Source of the DNA: Hippopus hippopus
Taxonomy: Eukaryota > Mollusca > Bivalvia > Cardiida > Cardiidae
Direction of reading: 5' to 3'
Assembly: GCA_946811185.2 (NCBI GenBank)
Contig: OX328112.1
Span: 32,085,562 to 32,149,561 of the forward strand
Length of the DNA stretch: 64,000 nt
Shown here: positions 40,680 to 50,820 of the stretch, piece by piece
Position numbering within the stretch: the first letter of the stretch is position 1
Layout of the letters: every line of letters begins with the position of its first letter
Position numbers and translations under genes: made by a program
The notes under the pieces: model-generated
Databases searched by the model: none
Told to the model about the DNA's origin: nothing
What the model saw: the letters and a program-made list of their open reading frames with translations, nothing else

Positions 40680-41048
40680 TTGGAATATTATTTACAGCTC
40701 TGTCAAAAATTTACATCAAAACAATATGAAAAAGAACACCATGTGCTAGTGCCAACACATGGCTATAACTGTTGCTTTTTCTTGGAAAATATTGTACGAT
40801 TAAATGAAAGTTATATATACTGCATGCACTTAAATGTTGAACAACATAATTATGCTTTAGTTCTAAGAGTTCATGGCATTTTGATTTTTTGTTTTATTCC
40901 TGGCAAGATACAGAATTCTGTGACAGTACCATACATTTTTGGAAATCCCAACCCCCTAAAAATTGTGGCCAATGTCTTTCTTTCAAATGAAACAGGAATG
41001 TTCCTTTTTAACCTTTTAACTCTTAACCAAACAACAAAATTTAATTAA
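40680..41048 (+). CDS. 122-codon ORF, doubtful
   Basis: The longest ORF outside repeats on this side. The protein starts MEYYLQLCQKFTSKQY and has an aromatic-rich middle (HGILIFCFIP). No domain, signal peptide or splice pattern is recognised. The final ~7 codons and stop lie in a family 1 MITE (from 41030). Base composition is like the surrounding non-coding DNA, so chance is the most likely explanation. Confidence 0.12.
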   Translation: MEYYLQLCQKFTSKQYEKEHHVLVPTHGYNCCFFLENIVRLNESYIYCMHLNVEQHNYALVLRVHGILIFCFIPGKIQNSVTVPYIFGNPNPLKIVANVFLSNETGMFLFNLLTLNQTTKFN

Positions 41049-41224
41049 GACATGTCCAAACTGAAAGCATCTGTTGATAAAAAATAAAATATGACCCAAA
41101 AATTGATAAATGTTTTTGAAAGGGTGAAAAACATACTGGGCAAAGGATTTTCTCCTTTGCTCACAATGTTTCCTAATGCCCTCATCTAAAGCTTGTTAAA
41201 ATTCTAGATTGTGTGGCAATGGGA
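41030..41224 (+). mobile_element. TTAA hairpin MITE, family 1, shortened hairpin
   Basis: TTAA 41026-41029. The stem is cut to GGGCAAAGGATTTTCTCC; both ends are present. Confidence 0.75.
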
Positions 41225-41243
41225 TAAGGTAGTCTTTCAGTAA

Positions 41244-42810
41244 AACAAGAGGGCCATTGGCCCTAAAGCGCTCACCTGAGTAAAGTCATTTAGGATATAT
41301 AAAACTGAAGAGATCCTGGTTATGATGATGTAAAACATGTGAGTATTAGTGACCTACTTTTTGTTCAATATATCATCAAAACAAACTTTCTGACCATGTT
41401 TCATGAGTATCAGGCTGAAAATGTGGCCTCTAAATTACACAGAAGGTTTTCCTAAGATTTGGCCAAGGGACTTACTTTTTGACCCTACATGACCAAATTT
41501 CAAAATAGTTAAAAAAATCATCAAGACAAACATTCTGACAAAGTTCTATGAGTATCGGACTGGAAAAATGGTCTATAGTGTACACAAAGGTTTTTTTGGG
41601 ATTTGGCCTGGTAACCTACTTTTTGACCAAATGTGACCCAATTTCATTTATGTCCAAGATCAAAACAAAATATTTTAACAAACTTTCATGAGTATCAGGC
41701 TGAAAATGGGGCTTCTAGCGTACACATTAGTTTTTTTCTAAGATTTGGCCCATTTACCTACTTTTTGACCCTATGTGACTCAATTTCAGACTTGGCCAAA
41801 AAAAAATCTGACCAAGTTTTATGAGTATCAGACTGAAATTGTGGCCTTTGGAATGCACAAAAGGTTTTTCTAGGATTTTGCCCATTAACTTACTTTTTGA
41901 CTGAAAGTGACCTAATTTAAAAGTTGTCCGAGATATCATCAAGAAAAACATTCCGACCAGGGAATATCAGACTGAAAATGTGGCCTCTAGAGTACACACA
42001 AGGTTTTTCCAAGATTTGAGCCATTTCACTACTTTTTCACCTGAACTGACCAAATTTCATACTTGTCCCAGATATCATCAAGACAAAAATTCTGACAAGA
42101 TTTCATGAGTATCAGACAGAAAATATAAGATTTGGCCCTCTGACCTACTTTTTGACCTTACATGACCCAATTTCAAACTTGTCCAGAATATAATCATTGT
42201 AAACATTCTGACCAAGTTTCACAAGTAACTAACTGAAAATGTGGCCTCCAGAGTACACACAAAATTTTTCCAAGATTTGGACCAGTGACCTACTTTTTCA
42301 CCTGAAATAACCCAATTTCACACTACTTTAAGATACCATCATGAAAAAGATTCTGATAAGATTTCATGAGTATCAAACCGATAATGTGGCCTCTTGAGCG
42401 CACACAAGGCTTTCCAGAGATTTGGCCCAGTGACCTACTTTTTGACCAGAAGTGAACCAATTTCAAACTTGTCTGGAATATCATCAAGACAAGCATTCTG
42501 ACCCGGTTTCATGAGTATCAGACTGAAAATGTGGCCTGTAGAGTGCACACAAGGCTTTTCTAAGCTTTGACCTGGTGACTTACTTTTTTGCCCAACATCA
42601 CACTTCACAACATTGAAAGACCCAATATCACACTTGTCGGAGATATTATCAAGACAAACATTCTGACCAAGTTTCAAAAGTATTGTTCTGAAAATGTGGC
42701 TTCTAGAGTGCAAACAATGTAATTGTTGATGACAGATGACGCACAATGGATGATGGACACAGCACTATCACAATAGGTCACTTTGAGCTCTTTGCACTCA
42801 CGTGAGCTAA
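41244..42810 (+). mobile_element. Helentron-like non-autonomous element, 145-bp array type, older copy
   Basis: The 5' end AACAAGAGGGCCATTGGCCC is a perfect small hairpin and is followed by GCGCTCACCTGAG. The 3' end carries 'gagctctttgcactcacgtg' and AGCTAA (CTAA 42807-42810), a decayed version of GAGCAC-TTC-GTGCTC. The interior has about nine diverged units of ~145 bp related to those at 6580-8430. Confidence 0.8.
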
Positions 42811-43140
42811 AAAGTGCTATAACCAAAAGTAAAAGCAGCTGCTTTCTTGCATCCCCTTTCATACATTTCCATCACCTAATTTCTTGACAGTCTAACAAAA
42901 GCATGTGTAACACATGCGACACATGATGGAGACATGGTGTCTCAAAATAGGAACAAAATTATTCAAACTTCTCCAGATAGAGGCCAGTCAATTTCAAATT
43001 GTATCTTCCAGATAGCTGTGATAGAAAATGTATCACAGCAGAGTAATTACAGGATATTCTCCATTTTGTTATGCAAACAATGTCAGCTTTACTGTAATGC
43101 TTCAAGAAAATGTAGGGTGAGCCATGGTCTGTTACAATGG
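42811..43140. other. no feature recognised
   Basis: Unique AT-rich sequence between a Helentron-like end and a MITE. Confidence 0.3.
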
Positions 43141-43147
43141 AGTTTAA

Positions 43148-43701
43148 CCCTTTACCACACAATCCTGAGTTTTAACAACCCTAACTATTGATTGATTGTA
43201 TGGTGTTTAATGCCGTTTTCAACACTATTTCAGTTATATCGCAGCGACCAGTGCACCTATCCATGCCTTCCTGGAGTCTTTTACCAGTACTCCGCACAAT
43301 TTTCTTTCCAAGCCACTGGCTGCTTTCCCACATAATCATCGTCGAAACAATGGTCAGCGGTGGGAGAGGAATGAATCCTGTCGCAATGACTATCACCAAT
43401 CCTCAGAAAGAAATTGGCCGAGCCTGGGGTCGTAGCCAGGGATCGAACCCTGGACCCCGTGTTCTCAAGTCCTGCACGCTACCGACTGAGCTACCGGGGC
43501 TCGACAACAACCCTAACTAAAGATGGCTTTTGAAAACATTGTGGGAAAAGAAGAAAATGCTGGTAACCAGCATTTTCTCCTTTTCCAACAATGTTTTCTA
43601 CCATTTAAAAGACAGAAATCATCTTTTGAGCAACACTAAATTTGTGCTCTGCACATACTTTCAATTTTAACAAGTCCACAATTTCATTGTGTGGTAAAGG
43701 G
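43148..43701 (-). mobile_element. TTAA hairpin MITE, family 1, split by a SINE
   Basis: TTAA at 43144-43147 and 43702-43705. End B is at 43148-43187; the hairpin and end A are at 43506-43701. Without the SINE and its target duplication the copy is ~222 bp. Confidence 0.92.
43188..43505 (-). mobile_element. tRNA-derived SINE (SINE-1), complete, with target duplication
   Basis: The tRNA-like head is at the right end: on the minus strand, CCCCGGTAGCTCAGTCGGTA (A box) and CCAGGGTTCGATCCCTGG (B box and T stem). The body follows, then a TCAATCAAT tail. The 14-bp target AACAACCCTAACTA is duplicated at 43174-43187 and 43506-43519, as expected for LINE-driven retroposition. Confidence 0.95.
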
Positions 43702-43724
43702 TTAATACATTGGGTGAGCCATGC

Positions 43725-43865
43725 TCTGTGAACAGGAGGTTCAATGCATCAGCAAAAACTATCAACCCAGATCAGCTTGCATGAAACTGACCCGAGCTGA
43801 AACTTTATGCTTTGGGTGAATTTCCTTCATGTCTAATGACTATTCTACCTCATGATTCAGCCGGT
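43725..43865 (+). repeat. dispersed repeat with GTCAGCCTG-type stem (partner at 37615)
   Basis: 'ccatgctctgtgaacaggag', 'actatcaacccagatcagct' and 'ctacctcatgattc' follow the same order as at 37615. The stem is weaker here. Confidence 0.65.
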
Positions 43866-44087
43866 TGTCAGACAAAAAGGATTTTACGGATCAACAATTA
43901 TACGTTTGTTATGATCCATCACAGAGATGCATTAAACCTCCTTTCGCCACAGCATGGCTTAGGGTCTCTTTTTTAATGCTGTCACTTCGATACGCTGGAT
44001 GGAATTTATGTTGCAATTTTCTGGCTGTTTTTTTAACAGTATTAATACTAGATCACTCTGCATTTTCGATGTAGTCCGATTTAACCC
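43866..44087. other. no feature recognised
   Basis: Unique sequence. A 69-codon ORF at 43865-44074 has no support. Confidence 0.3.
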
Positions 44088-44091
44088 TTAA

Positions 44092-44285
44092 GGATAGGGT
44101 ACCCTAATGGGATTCGTGTAACATTGCCTTTCATCGTACAGATTCAACTAAGACACTGGTAATCGATGCGGGGAACCAGCATATATTGGCCGATTGATTA
44201 TGGATTACTCGAGTCTTAGGCGAATCAGTATGTTTTTCGGCAATGAAAGGCAAGTCACAAGAATCCGCATTAGGGTGCCCAATCC
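44092..44285. mobile_element. TTAA-bounded palindromic MITE, distinct family (194 bp)
   Basis: Left end GGATAGGGTACCCTAATG after TTAA 44088-44091. The right end is the inverse of GGATTGGGCACCCTAATG before TTAA 44286-44289. The inverted repeat extends through 'gattcgtgtaac.ttgcctttcat' for over 45 bp with few mismatches. Confidence 0.92.
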
Positions 44286-44289
44286 TTAA

Positions 44290-44497
44290 CTACACAATCC
44301 TAAGTTTTAATAACCCTGATAGAGAAAGCTTTTGAAACCTATGTGGGAAAAGGAGAAATTGCTAGACCAGCTCCATCTACTTTTTGCACAATGTTTTTTG
44401 CTTCTTGTGGCAAAGACGAATCCCATCATTTTGTTTATCATCTGCAAATGCTTTCAATATGGGCAAGTCAAAGATTTGGTTGGAGGATAGAGGGCTG
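44290..44497 (-). mobile_element. TTAA hairpin MITE, family 1
   Basis: Shares TTAA 44286-44289 with the preceding unrelated element. The right stem arm is eroded ('ctccatctactttttgcaca'). Confidence 0.75.
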
Positions 44498-44502
44498 ATA
44501 AA

Positions 44503-44704
44503 GTTTTTACCAAACAACAAATTTTTAGACTTGTCCAAATTGAAAGTATTTGCAGATGACAGTATGAATATGGCTCAAACGAATGGATTTTTCCATGAAA
44601 GGTTAGAAAACATTGTGGGAAAAGGCGAAAATGCTGGTTACCCAGCATTTTCTCCTTTTCCCACAATGTTTTCAGGACTTCTCAGGAGTGTGTGGTAAAG
44701 AGTA
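44503..44704 (+). mobile_element. TTAA hairpin MITE, family 1
   Basis: End A 'gtttttaccaaacaacaaat'. The hairpin arms pair well, with loop tip GGTTACCC. End B is shortened to 'tgtgtggtaaagagtaa'. Confidence 0.82.
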
Positions 44705-44945
44705 AATCAACACTTCTGAGAAAGCATTTATGTTACTAGGCATTCTTCATTATCTTGAGTTTATTCTATCACAGTTTCAACATTTTTACAGGGTTGGTAG
44801 AGTACTGGCCGAAAAAGAAAAAACCCTGGGAAAGCGTTGATAGGTGCCATGGATGCTGTAACATCCATTGAATAGTTCAGTCTGTAAACATCAAACCAAC
44901 AAATATTTTTTATAAGAAATGGACAATGTGAACAGAAAAATGACA
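44705..44945. other. no feature recognised
   Basis: Unique AT-rich spacer. Confidence 0.3.
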
Positions 44946-45168
44946 ATTCCAACTCTACACCATTGTACAAAATTTTGGGCCAGTCTAGGTTGTAAGCATT
45001 TGTAGACAACAAAAATTTGACTCAAAAAAGAAATTTTGTGTTTGAAAGAGTAGAAAACATTGTGGGTAAAGAACAAAATGCTTGCTACCATAATTTTCTC
45101 CTTTTCAAGCAGTGTTTTTGAAAGGTTTTTTCCTTACAGTCGTTAAACTTCGGGATTGTGTCATAAAG
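44946..45168 (+). mobile_element. degraded TTAA hairpin MITE, family 1
   Basis: End A 'ctctacaccattgtacaaaa', left arm AACATTGTGGGTAAAG, right arm 'ctccttttcaagcagtg', end B 'cgggattgtgtcataaag'. Confidence 0.7.
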
Positions 45169-45289
45169 CCCTGATCATTCACTGTGAAATTTCTAGATAG
45201 ATGAAATTGAAATTTCAAGACAACAGTAAAACCCAAAATATAGCAATTTCAAAGTTCATCTCACTAAAAAAAATCTACAGATATTGGAC

Positions 45290-45352
45290 CATATATATCT
45301 AAGATCAGACTGCACATTCTGCAAGGTCTGATCCTGATCTACGCTGTCAGCG
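45290..45352. repeat. palindromic repeat, family 2
   Basis: 'atatctaagatcagactgca' and 'ggtctgatcctgatctacgc', then 'tgtcagc'. Confidence 0.75.
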
Positions 45353-45674
45353 AAAGTGTCTTACGTCATGCTCAGCAATCTAAGAGTAAACATACTGTAA
45401 AGATTATTCGACCTCCCATTTTCTTGAACAAATTGATCGAGCATGGGCTCGGAATAACTCATAATCTAACAATAGTCCTCCGGAATTTGAATTACAAATT
45501 ACCCTGGAAATATCTCCCTAGCTTGTTGTTGATGTTGCTTATATTCATATCATGAAAATGAATATGCGGAAAAAATGGACTGGTGTCTCCATTGTGTTGA
45601 TATAAAACTGCTCTAGCACTCGGATGATTATCTCTTCACATGCGATGGTCAATGAAAAGGTGCTTTTTTTTTGG
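45353..45674. other. no feature recognised
   Basis: Unique AT-rich sequence between two family 2 palindromes. Confidence 0.3.
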
Positions 45675-45738
45675 ACAGTGTAGATCAAGATCACACTGCA
45701 CAGACGTGCAGTGTGATCTCGATCTACACTGTCCAATA
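45675..45738. repeat. palindromic repeat, family 2, compensated variant
   Basis: Perfect stem in which both arms carry GATCACACTGCAC / GTGCAGTGTGATC in place of the usual GATCAGACTGCAC / GTGCAGTCTGATC. Confidence 0.9.
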
Positions 45739-45739
45739 C

Positions 45740-46000
45740 TTTGAGAGAGATATTAGTCAAAATGGCCTTTGATTGCTTCAAGTGAGTTTTGTCTACTAAC
45801 TGAAATTGTAAGAACTAGTTACTACCGAGTCTAAGAGTTACTATTGATGAAATAAAGTATTTTTTATCAGATATATTATCTTTTACAGCTTTTACATAAA
45901 ATCTTGCTGGTACAACCCAACGCTGTACAGGCCACTAGCAGACCTTCTAAAATCTATTACAAATTAGAGATGGACAAACAATTGCATCAAAGGAAAATGC
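45740..46000. other. no feature recognised
   Basis: Unique AT-rich spacer. Confidence 0.3.
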
Positions 46001-46004
46001 TTAT

Positions 46005-46065
46005 TTTCAACAGTATCAAAAACATTGAGGGAAAAGGAGGAAATACTTGTTACCAATGGCCAAGA
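46005..46065 (+). mobile_element. family 1 MITE fragment (left stem arm)
   Basis: 'aaaaacattgagggaaaagg' then 'aggaaatacttgttacca', with no right arm. Confidence 0.55.
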
Positions 46066-46164
46066 TGTCTCTGACACAGAAAGAAGACTAGCCTTAGAAT
46101 TAGGAACTATAAACAAAATTTAGAATGGTTCAATGATATTGCCCATAAACTCACCAACTTGACT

Positions 46165-46402
46165 GACAGAGTAAACTTGTACCGGTTGACAAACTTTTAG
46201 ACTCACCCACCTTGAAAGCATTTGCAGATGACAGATTGAAATGGAACTAAAATGACAGGAGTTATTTGCCTTGAGAAGAGTAGAAAACATTGTGGGACAA
46301 AGAAGAAAATGCTGGTAACCAGCATTTTCTCCTTTTCCCACCATTTTTTGAAAATCTTTCTTCTTCAGGGCACTTAAAATTAAGGATTGTGTAGTCAAGG
46401 GA
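46165..46402 (+). mobile_element. TTAA hairpin MITE, family 1
   Basis: First of three head-to-tail copies. The hairpin is good (left arm GTGGGACAAAGAAG); right TTAA 46403-46406. Confidence 0.8.
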
Positions 46403-46406
46403 TTAA

Positions 46407-46626
46407 CACTTTACCAGATGACAAAATTTTAGACTAGTCCAAATTGAAAGCATTTGCAGACGACAAAATTACAGTGACTCAAAGTGGAAATTTGCTTTGG
46501 CAAGGGTAGAAAATATTGTGGGAAAAGGAGAAAATGCTGGTTACCAGCATTTTCTCCTTTTCTCACAACGTTTTCAAAAGGTCTCTTTCTCAGGGTCATT
46601 AAAAGTCGGGATTGTGTGGGAAAGGG
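46407..46626 (+). mobile_element. TTAA hairpin MITE, family 1
   Basis: Shares TTAA 46403-46406 with the previous copy. The hairpin is intact apart from CTCACAACG. The right boundary is 'ggttga' in place of TTAA. Confidence 0.85.
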
Positions 46627-46628
46627 TT

Positions 46629-46838
46629 GACACTTTCCAAATGTTAGTCTCTTCTCAATTCAAAACATCTGCAAATATAAGATTGGTACAAATGCGCTTA
46701 AGTTCTCTGGTAGGGTAGAAAACATTGTGGAAAAAGGGAAAATGCTTGTAACCAGCATTTTCTCATTTTTCCGCAATGTTTTCAAAAGCTTTCTTGTTCC
46801 GGGTTATCAAAACTCAGGATTGTGTGGTTAGGGGGATT
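46629..46838 (+). mobile_element. TTAA hairpin MITE, family 1
   Basis: End A decayed. Stem AACATTGTGGAAAAAGG with CCGCAATGTT on the right. It ends in 'ttagggggattaa'. Confidence 0.75.
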
Positions 46839-46901
46839 AATAACTCAACCTGAACAAAAGATCAGATTTTTATGTACCAGGGTAAAACTGGTCACTCTCT
46901 T

Positions 46902-47130
46902 TCACCCCTTTACCAAACAATCCAAAGTTTTTACTACTCAGGGAAAGAAGACTTTTGAAAACATTGTAGGAAAAGGAGAAAATGCTGAAAACCAGCATTT
47001 TCTCCTTTTTCCTACAATGTTTTCTACCCGTTCAAAGATGACTTTCTTGTTGGGGTAAAATTTAATTCATCATATTATTAAGCAATTATTTTGAATTCAA
47101 ACACATCTACAGTTTTGTTGTAGAGTAAAA
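46902..47130 (-). mobile_element. TTAA hairpin MITE, family 1
   Basis: End B 'cctttaccaaacaatccaaa'. The stem has the matched pair GTAGG/CCTAC. End A is drifted. Confidence 0.82.
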
Positions 47131-47317
47131 GGTAACCAGTACTACAGTGAGACAGATCATGAAGTATAAAATTGATGCATAAAAGAGATATCAATCTATT
47201 ATTTATGGTATTCACTTAACTTCTTTCTGCAACAACCTGGCTTTACTGTGTGACAAGCTTGTAAAACAAAATCGAAAATGTTTTAACCCCCAGTCTTAAT
47301 GTATTATAATCTTTATA

Positions 47318-47455
47318 AACCCTTTATCACACAATACGGCAGTATTAATGACCTTGAAGAAAATGGCCTTTGAAAACATTGAGGGAATTGGAGAATATGC
47401 AGCATTCTCTCCTTTCCCCACATACACCCTCCATTAGAGTCAGATTTAATTTTGT
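47318..47455 (-). mobile_element. partial TTAA hairpin MITE, family 1
   Basis: End B 'ccctttatcacacaatacgg'. The hairpin is collapsed to 'ggagaatatgcagcattctctcc'; end A is cut by the following SINE. Confidence 0.65.
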
Positions 47456-47459
47456 GACT

Positions 47460-47670
47460 TTGATTGATTGAATGGTGTTTTATGCCCCTTTCAACATTAT
47501 TTCAGTCATAACACCACAACAGCTAACATATTCATGTGTGTCCTGGGTTTTACCTATAGTAGACTTTGGCTCTGAAGTGCCTTGCCCAAGGACACTCCCA
47601 TGAAAAAACCCTTAGCCTCCTGGGTACGAGTCCTACACATTACCATTGAGCCACACAGGACCCCTACGTC
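47460..47670 (-). mobile_element. tRNA-derived SINE (SINE-2)
   Basis: Tail 'gattgattgaatggtgtttt', body 'agtgccttgcccaaggacac', head 'taccattgagccacacagga'. It inserted where end A of the preceding MITE should be. Confidence 0.82.
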
Positions 47671-47689
47671 ACCTTGAAGGGTCAAAATT

Positions 47690-48115
47690 TTTCAAAAAAG
47701 TATTAGAGGATAATTTTTTCTATGAATTTGCAAGGGATTTTTTTCTGGCTTTTGACCTACTTTTTGGTAATAATAAAAATAGAATAAATAGAAATTTGAG
47801 AATGGTAAAAAATGTAGACATGTTATTTTAAGGGTCCCAGCCTATTTGCAGGCGAATTTATATTATCTTTTTCGGCATTGCTAAATGTGCTGGCTTTTGG
47901 CCTTCTTTTTGGTGCTGATAAAAAATTAATAAATAGAAATTTGTGATTGGCAAAAACTGTAGATATGTTTATTTCAAGGGCCCCTGCCTATTCACAGGCA
48001 AAACTAGGCGGTCTATCTTTTTTGGCGTTGCTGGATGTGCTGGCATTTGACCTACTTTTTGGTACTGATAAATAATGAATAAATAGAAATTTGTGATTGG
48101 TCAAAAATGTAGACT
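47690..48115 (+). repeat. tandem repeat, ~148-bp unit, 2.5-3 copies
   Basis: 'ttgacctactttttggtaat' at about 47753 and its variants at about 47899 and 48048, each followed by 'aatagaaatttg.gattgg' and 'tcaagggccc.gcctattc'. A lone unit lies at 34310. Confidence 0.85.
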
Positions 48116-48164
48116 GAATGGTAAAAAACTAAAAGCACACTGATAGTGTATTGTCAGTTGATGA

Positions 48165-48345
48165 TCCCCTGATTTTTTAAGAAAACCTTTAAAAACATTA
48201 TGGGAAAAAGGGCAAAATGCTGGTAACCTGCATTTATTCTCCCTTTTTCCACAATGTTTTCTATCCTTTCGAAATCTTATCCCATCAATTGACCCGCATT
48301 TGTGTTGTCCACATAGGTCTAAATTTTGTCGTCAGGTAAAGAGAC
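48165..48345 (-). mobile_element. TTAA hairpin MITE, family 1
   Basis: Stem ACATTATGGGAAAAAGGG / CCCTTTTTCCACAATGT with extra bases near the loop. End A 'aggtctaaattttgtcgtca'. Confidence 0.7.
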
Positions 48346-48358
48346 CATTGACCCTTAA

Positions 48359-48580
48359 CCCTTTACTACACAATCCCAAATTTTAACTACCCTGTTAAAG
48401 AAGCCTTCTGAAAACATTGGGAGAAAAGGAGAAAATGCTGGTTACCAGCATTTTCTGTTTTTCCCCACATTGTTTTCTACCAAATTAAAGACATGTTCCA
48501 TCATTTGAGTCACATTTAAATTATAGTCTGGAAATGCTTTCAAATTGTACAAGTCCACATTTTTGTTGTTTGGTAGCGAG
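48359..48580 (-). mobile_element. TTAA hairpin MITE, family 1
   Basis: 222 bp between TTAA 48355-48358 and 48581-48584; the right arm reads 'tttctgtttttccccac'. Confidence 0.9.
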
Positions 48581-48616
48581 TTAAAGCACCTTTCAGCAGT
48601 CCAGTTGCCTTTGTGA

Positions 48617-48680
48617 CCTGTGTAGATCAAAGATTAGATTTCACATAATGTGCAGTCTGATCTTTGATCTGCACTGTCCA
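48617..48680. repeat. palindromic repeat, family 2
   Basis: 'ctgtgtagatcaaagattag' and 'gtctgatctttgatctgcac', then 'tgtccac'. Confidence 0.8.
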
Positions 48681-48899
48681 CTTTGCTGAAACACTACAGA
48701 CAAAATGTTGCCATGCAATTATCTTGGGTCTTATTCTAGAATAACAATGTCCATTGGGGTAATTCTGCACTTTAATGGTTAATTGTCTCAACTATCCAGG
48801 ACTTGATGATGCCTGTGGACAAACCAATGATGATAGTGTACTTTTAGAAATATAATGCAACTTTAAGCTTGGCTTAGCTAACATAAAACTGCTTTAGAA

Positions 48900-48962
48900 G
48901 ACAGAGTAGATCAAGATTAGATAGTACAGAACAGAGTCTCATCTTGGAGCTCTGCATGTCTG
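48900..48962. repeat. palindromic repeat, family 2, eroded
   Basis: 'acagagtagatcaagattag' on the left; the right arm is reduced to 'tctcatcttggagctctgca'. Confidence 0.55.
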
Positions 48963-48994
48963 ATATTTTGCGAAAAACTGGCCAAAACCACCAA

Positions 48995-49438
48995 TACTCT
49001 TTACCACAAGACAAAATTTGAGACTTGACCTACTTGAAAGCGTTTACAGACTTCAAATCAGTTATGGCGAAATGAAATTTGAATTTGAAATGGTAGAAAA
49101 ATCATTGGAAATGCTAGTTACTGGCATTTTCTCCTTTTACCCACAACCTTTTTTAAAAAGCCTTCTTCCTCAAGGTTGTTTAACCCTTTACCCCAAGATG
49201 CCGACTTTTAACAACCCTGGGAAAGAAACCTTTAGAAAACATTGTGGGAAAAGGAAAAAATGCTGGTAACCAGCATTTTCTCCTTTTCCCACAATGTTTT
49301 CTACCCCTTCTAGGACAATGCCCATTATTTAAACCGCACCAAATTTGTGGTCTGCAAAGTTAATGCTTTTGTTTTGGGCAAGTCTAAGATATTGTCCTGT
49401 GGTAACGAGCAAACCTCATGATTGTGTTGCAAAGGATT
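48995..49438 (+). mobile_element. TTAA hairpin MITE, family 1, containing a second copy
   Basis: End A and a shortened hairpin lie at 48995-49179. The last B segment 'ctcatgattgtgttgcaaag' lies at 49414-49438. The break falls at the phrase 'ggtcgttaaaactcggga' of intact copies, i.e. a second internal TTAA. Confidence 0.82.
49184..49409 (-). mobile_element. TTAA hairpin MITE, family 1, nested in its own family
   Basis: Left TTAA 49180-49183; the right duplicate has mutated to CAAA (49410-49413). The hairpin is intact (left AAAAGGAAAAAATG). Confidence 0.85.
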
Positions 49439-49534
49439 ACTTGTTTTAAATATCCAGGACTTGGTGATGCCTGTGGACAAAGCAATAATTACAGTGTACT
49501 TTTAAGAGATATAATATCTCTCTTAGCTATTTTG

Positions 49535-49800
49535 GTAGCATGCAGGACTTGAGGCCAGTGGATGGCTGCCTTGAATCCCCAGCTCTGCAAATTTCTTTCC
49601 AAGGATTGATGATAGTCCCCGTGTTTCATTCCCCTCCCACCGATGATCATTCTTTCAACAATGGTTTTGTTGGAAAGAGGCCAATGGCTTTGGAAGAATA
49701 CTGTGAAAAGTACTGGTAAAAGAAACTGCAGGAAAGCATGTATAGGAGTACTGGCCACCGCAATATAAATGAAATAGTGTTGAAAAAGGCATTCATCATA
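49535..49800 (+). mobile_element. tRNA-derived SINE (SINE-1)
   Basis: Head remnant 'gtagcatgcaggacttgagg', 'ggatgatagtccccgtgttt'-like body, 'actggccaccgcaatataaa' and the end 'gttgaaaaaggcattca', inverse of the tail side at 43188. The A box is truncated. Confidence 0.75.
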
Positions 49801-49854
49801 CACCACACATTCAGTTATGATGAGTTTTATAGGTGTTCTTATCACCAACAGCCC

Positions 49855-50016
49855 AGAAAATGGAGCCTGGTAGCCAGCATTTTCTACATTTCCCACAATG
49901 TTGTCTTGCCTTTCACAGATAGCAATCATCCTTTCAAATACATAATTATGAATTGTCATCTCCAAATGCTTTCAATCTGAGACTCCAGTTTTTTTTTTTT
50001 GTCGTACATTAAAGGG
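49855..50016 (-). mobile_element. family 1 MITE, left part missing
   Basis: 'gcctggtagccagcattttc', right arm, then end A 'catctccaaatgctttcaat' and TTAA 50017-50020. The SINE at 49535 lies where the B side should be. Confidence 0.7.
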
Positions 50017-50079
50017 TTAAACACATTTGCATTTGGCCTTGTGATTATAAAGGCAGGTAAAAAGTAAATAACTGAAATG

Positions 50080-50375
50080 TCTTTTTTGATGTTTTCAGCA
50101 CTATTTAAGTCATATTGCCATGACAACTCGTTCACTCACCTATATCCTGAGTTTCATTGGGTTTCGGTGGTGGGATACAGCTCCCAAGTGTCTTGCCCCA
50201 GAACAACTTGAGGGGTAACCTGGAATACTGCAGAAAGTCAAAATCCTGATAGAATAGAGCAACAGCGATCATGACTTCTTGTATGATATTAATTTCAATC
50301 GTTAGTCTCCATATATAGAACAAAAATATTCCTTTGATAAGACTTGAACTTCTGACCTCGTAAGTCTGTGAGCTT
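50080..50375 (-). mobile_element. SINE-2, diverged, with an internal insertion
   Basis: 'gttttcagcactatttaagt', 'caagtgtcttgccccagaac' and head side 'cttctgacctcgtaagtctg'. About 100 bp near 50220-50320 has no counterpart in other copies. Confidence 0.6.
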
Positions 50376-50395
50376 TATATTTTTTTTCAAATTAA

Positions 50396-50615
50396 ACCTT
50401 TATCACACAATTCCGAGTTTCAATAATTCTGGTGAAAGATGTTTTTGAAAACATTTTGGGAAAAGGAGAAAATGCTGGTAACCAGCATTTTCTCCCTTTC
50501 CCAAAATGTTTTCAATCCTTTCAAAGACAATTTCCATCATTTGAGCTACACTTAATTTGTCGTCTCCAAATGCTTTCAATTTGGACCAGTCTGAATTTTG
50601 TTACGAGGCAAAGAG
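50396..50615 (-). mobile_element. TTAA hairpin MITE, family 1
   Basis: 220 bp between TTAA 50392-50395 and 50616-50619. The stem has the matched pair ACATTTTGGG / CCCAAAATGT. Confidence 0.93.
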
Positions 50616-50820
50616 TTAAAACTCAGACTCTCCATATCGGGGATTGAATCCTCAGGAAAAAAAAAAGATCTTGAAACAACGAGAGTCCAGCGGAGTGTTA
50701 ATGGAAATGCTTGATGATTGATTTTGATCATGCAACACTCAAAGACAATTCTATTTCTGGCGACTCTGAACTTCACGTTCACCTTCATGGAAGATCAGAT
50801 CCAGTGTACCATCAAATTAA

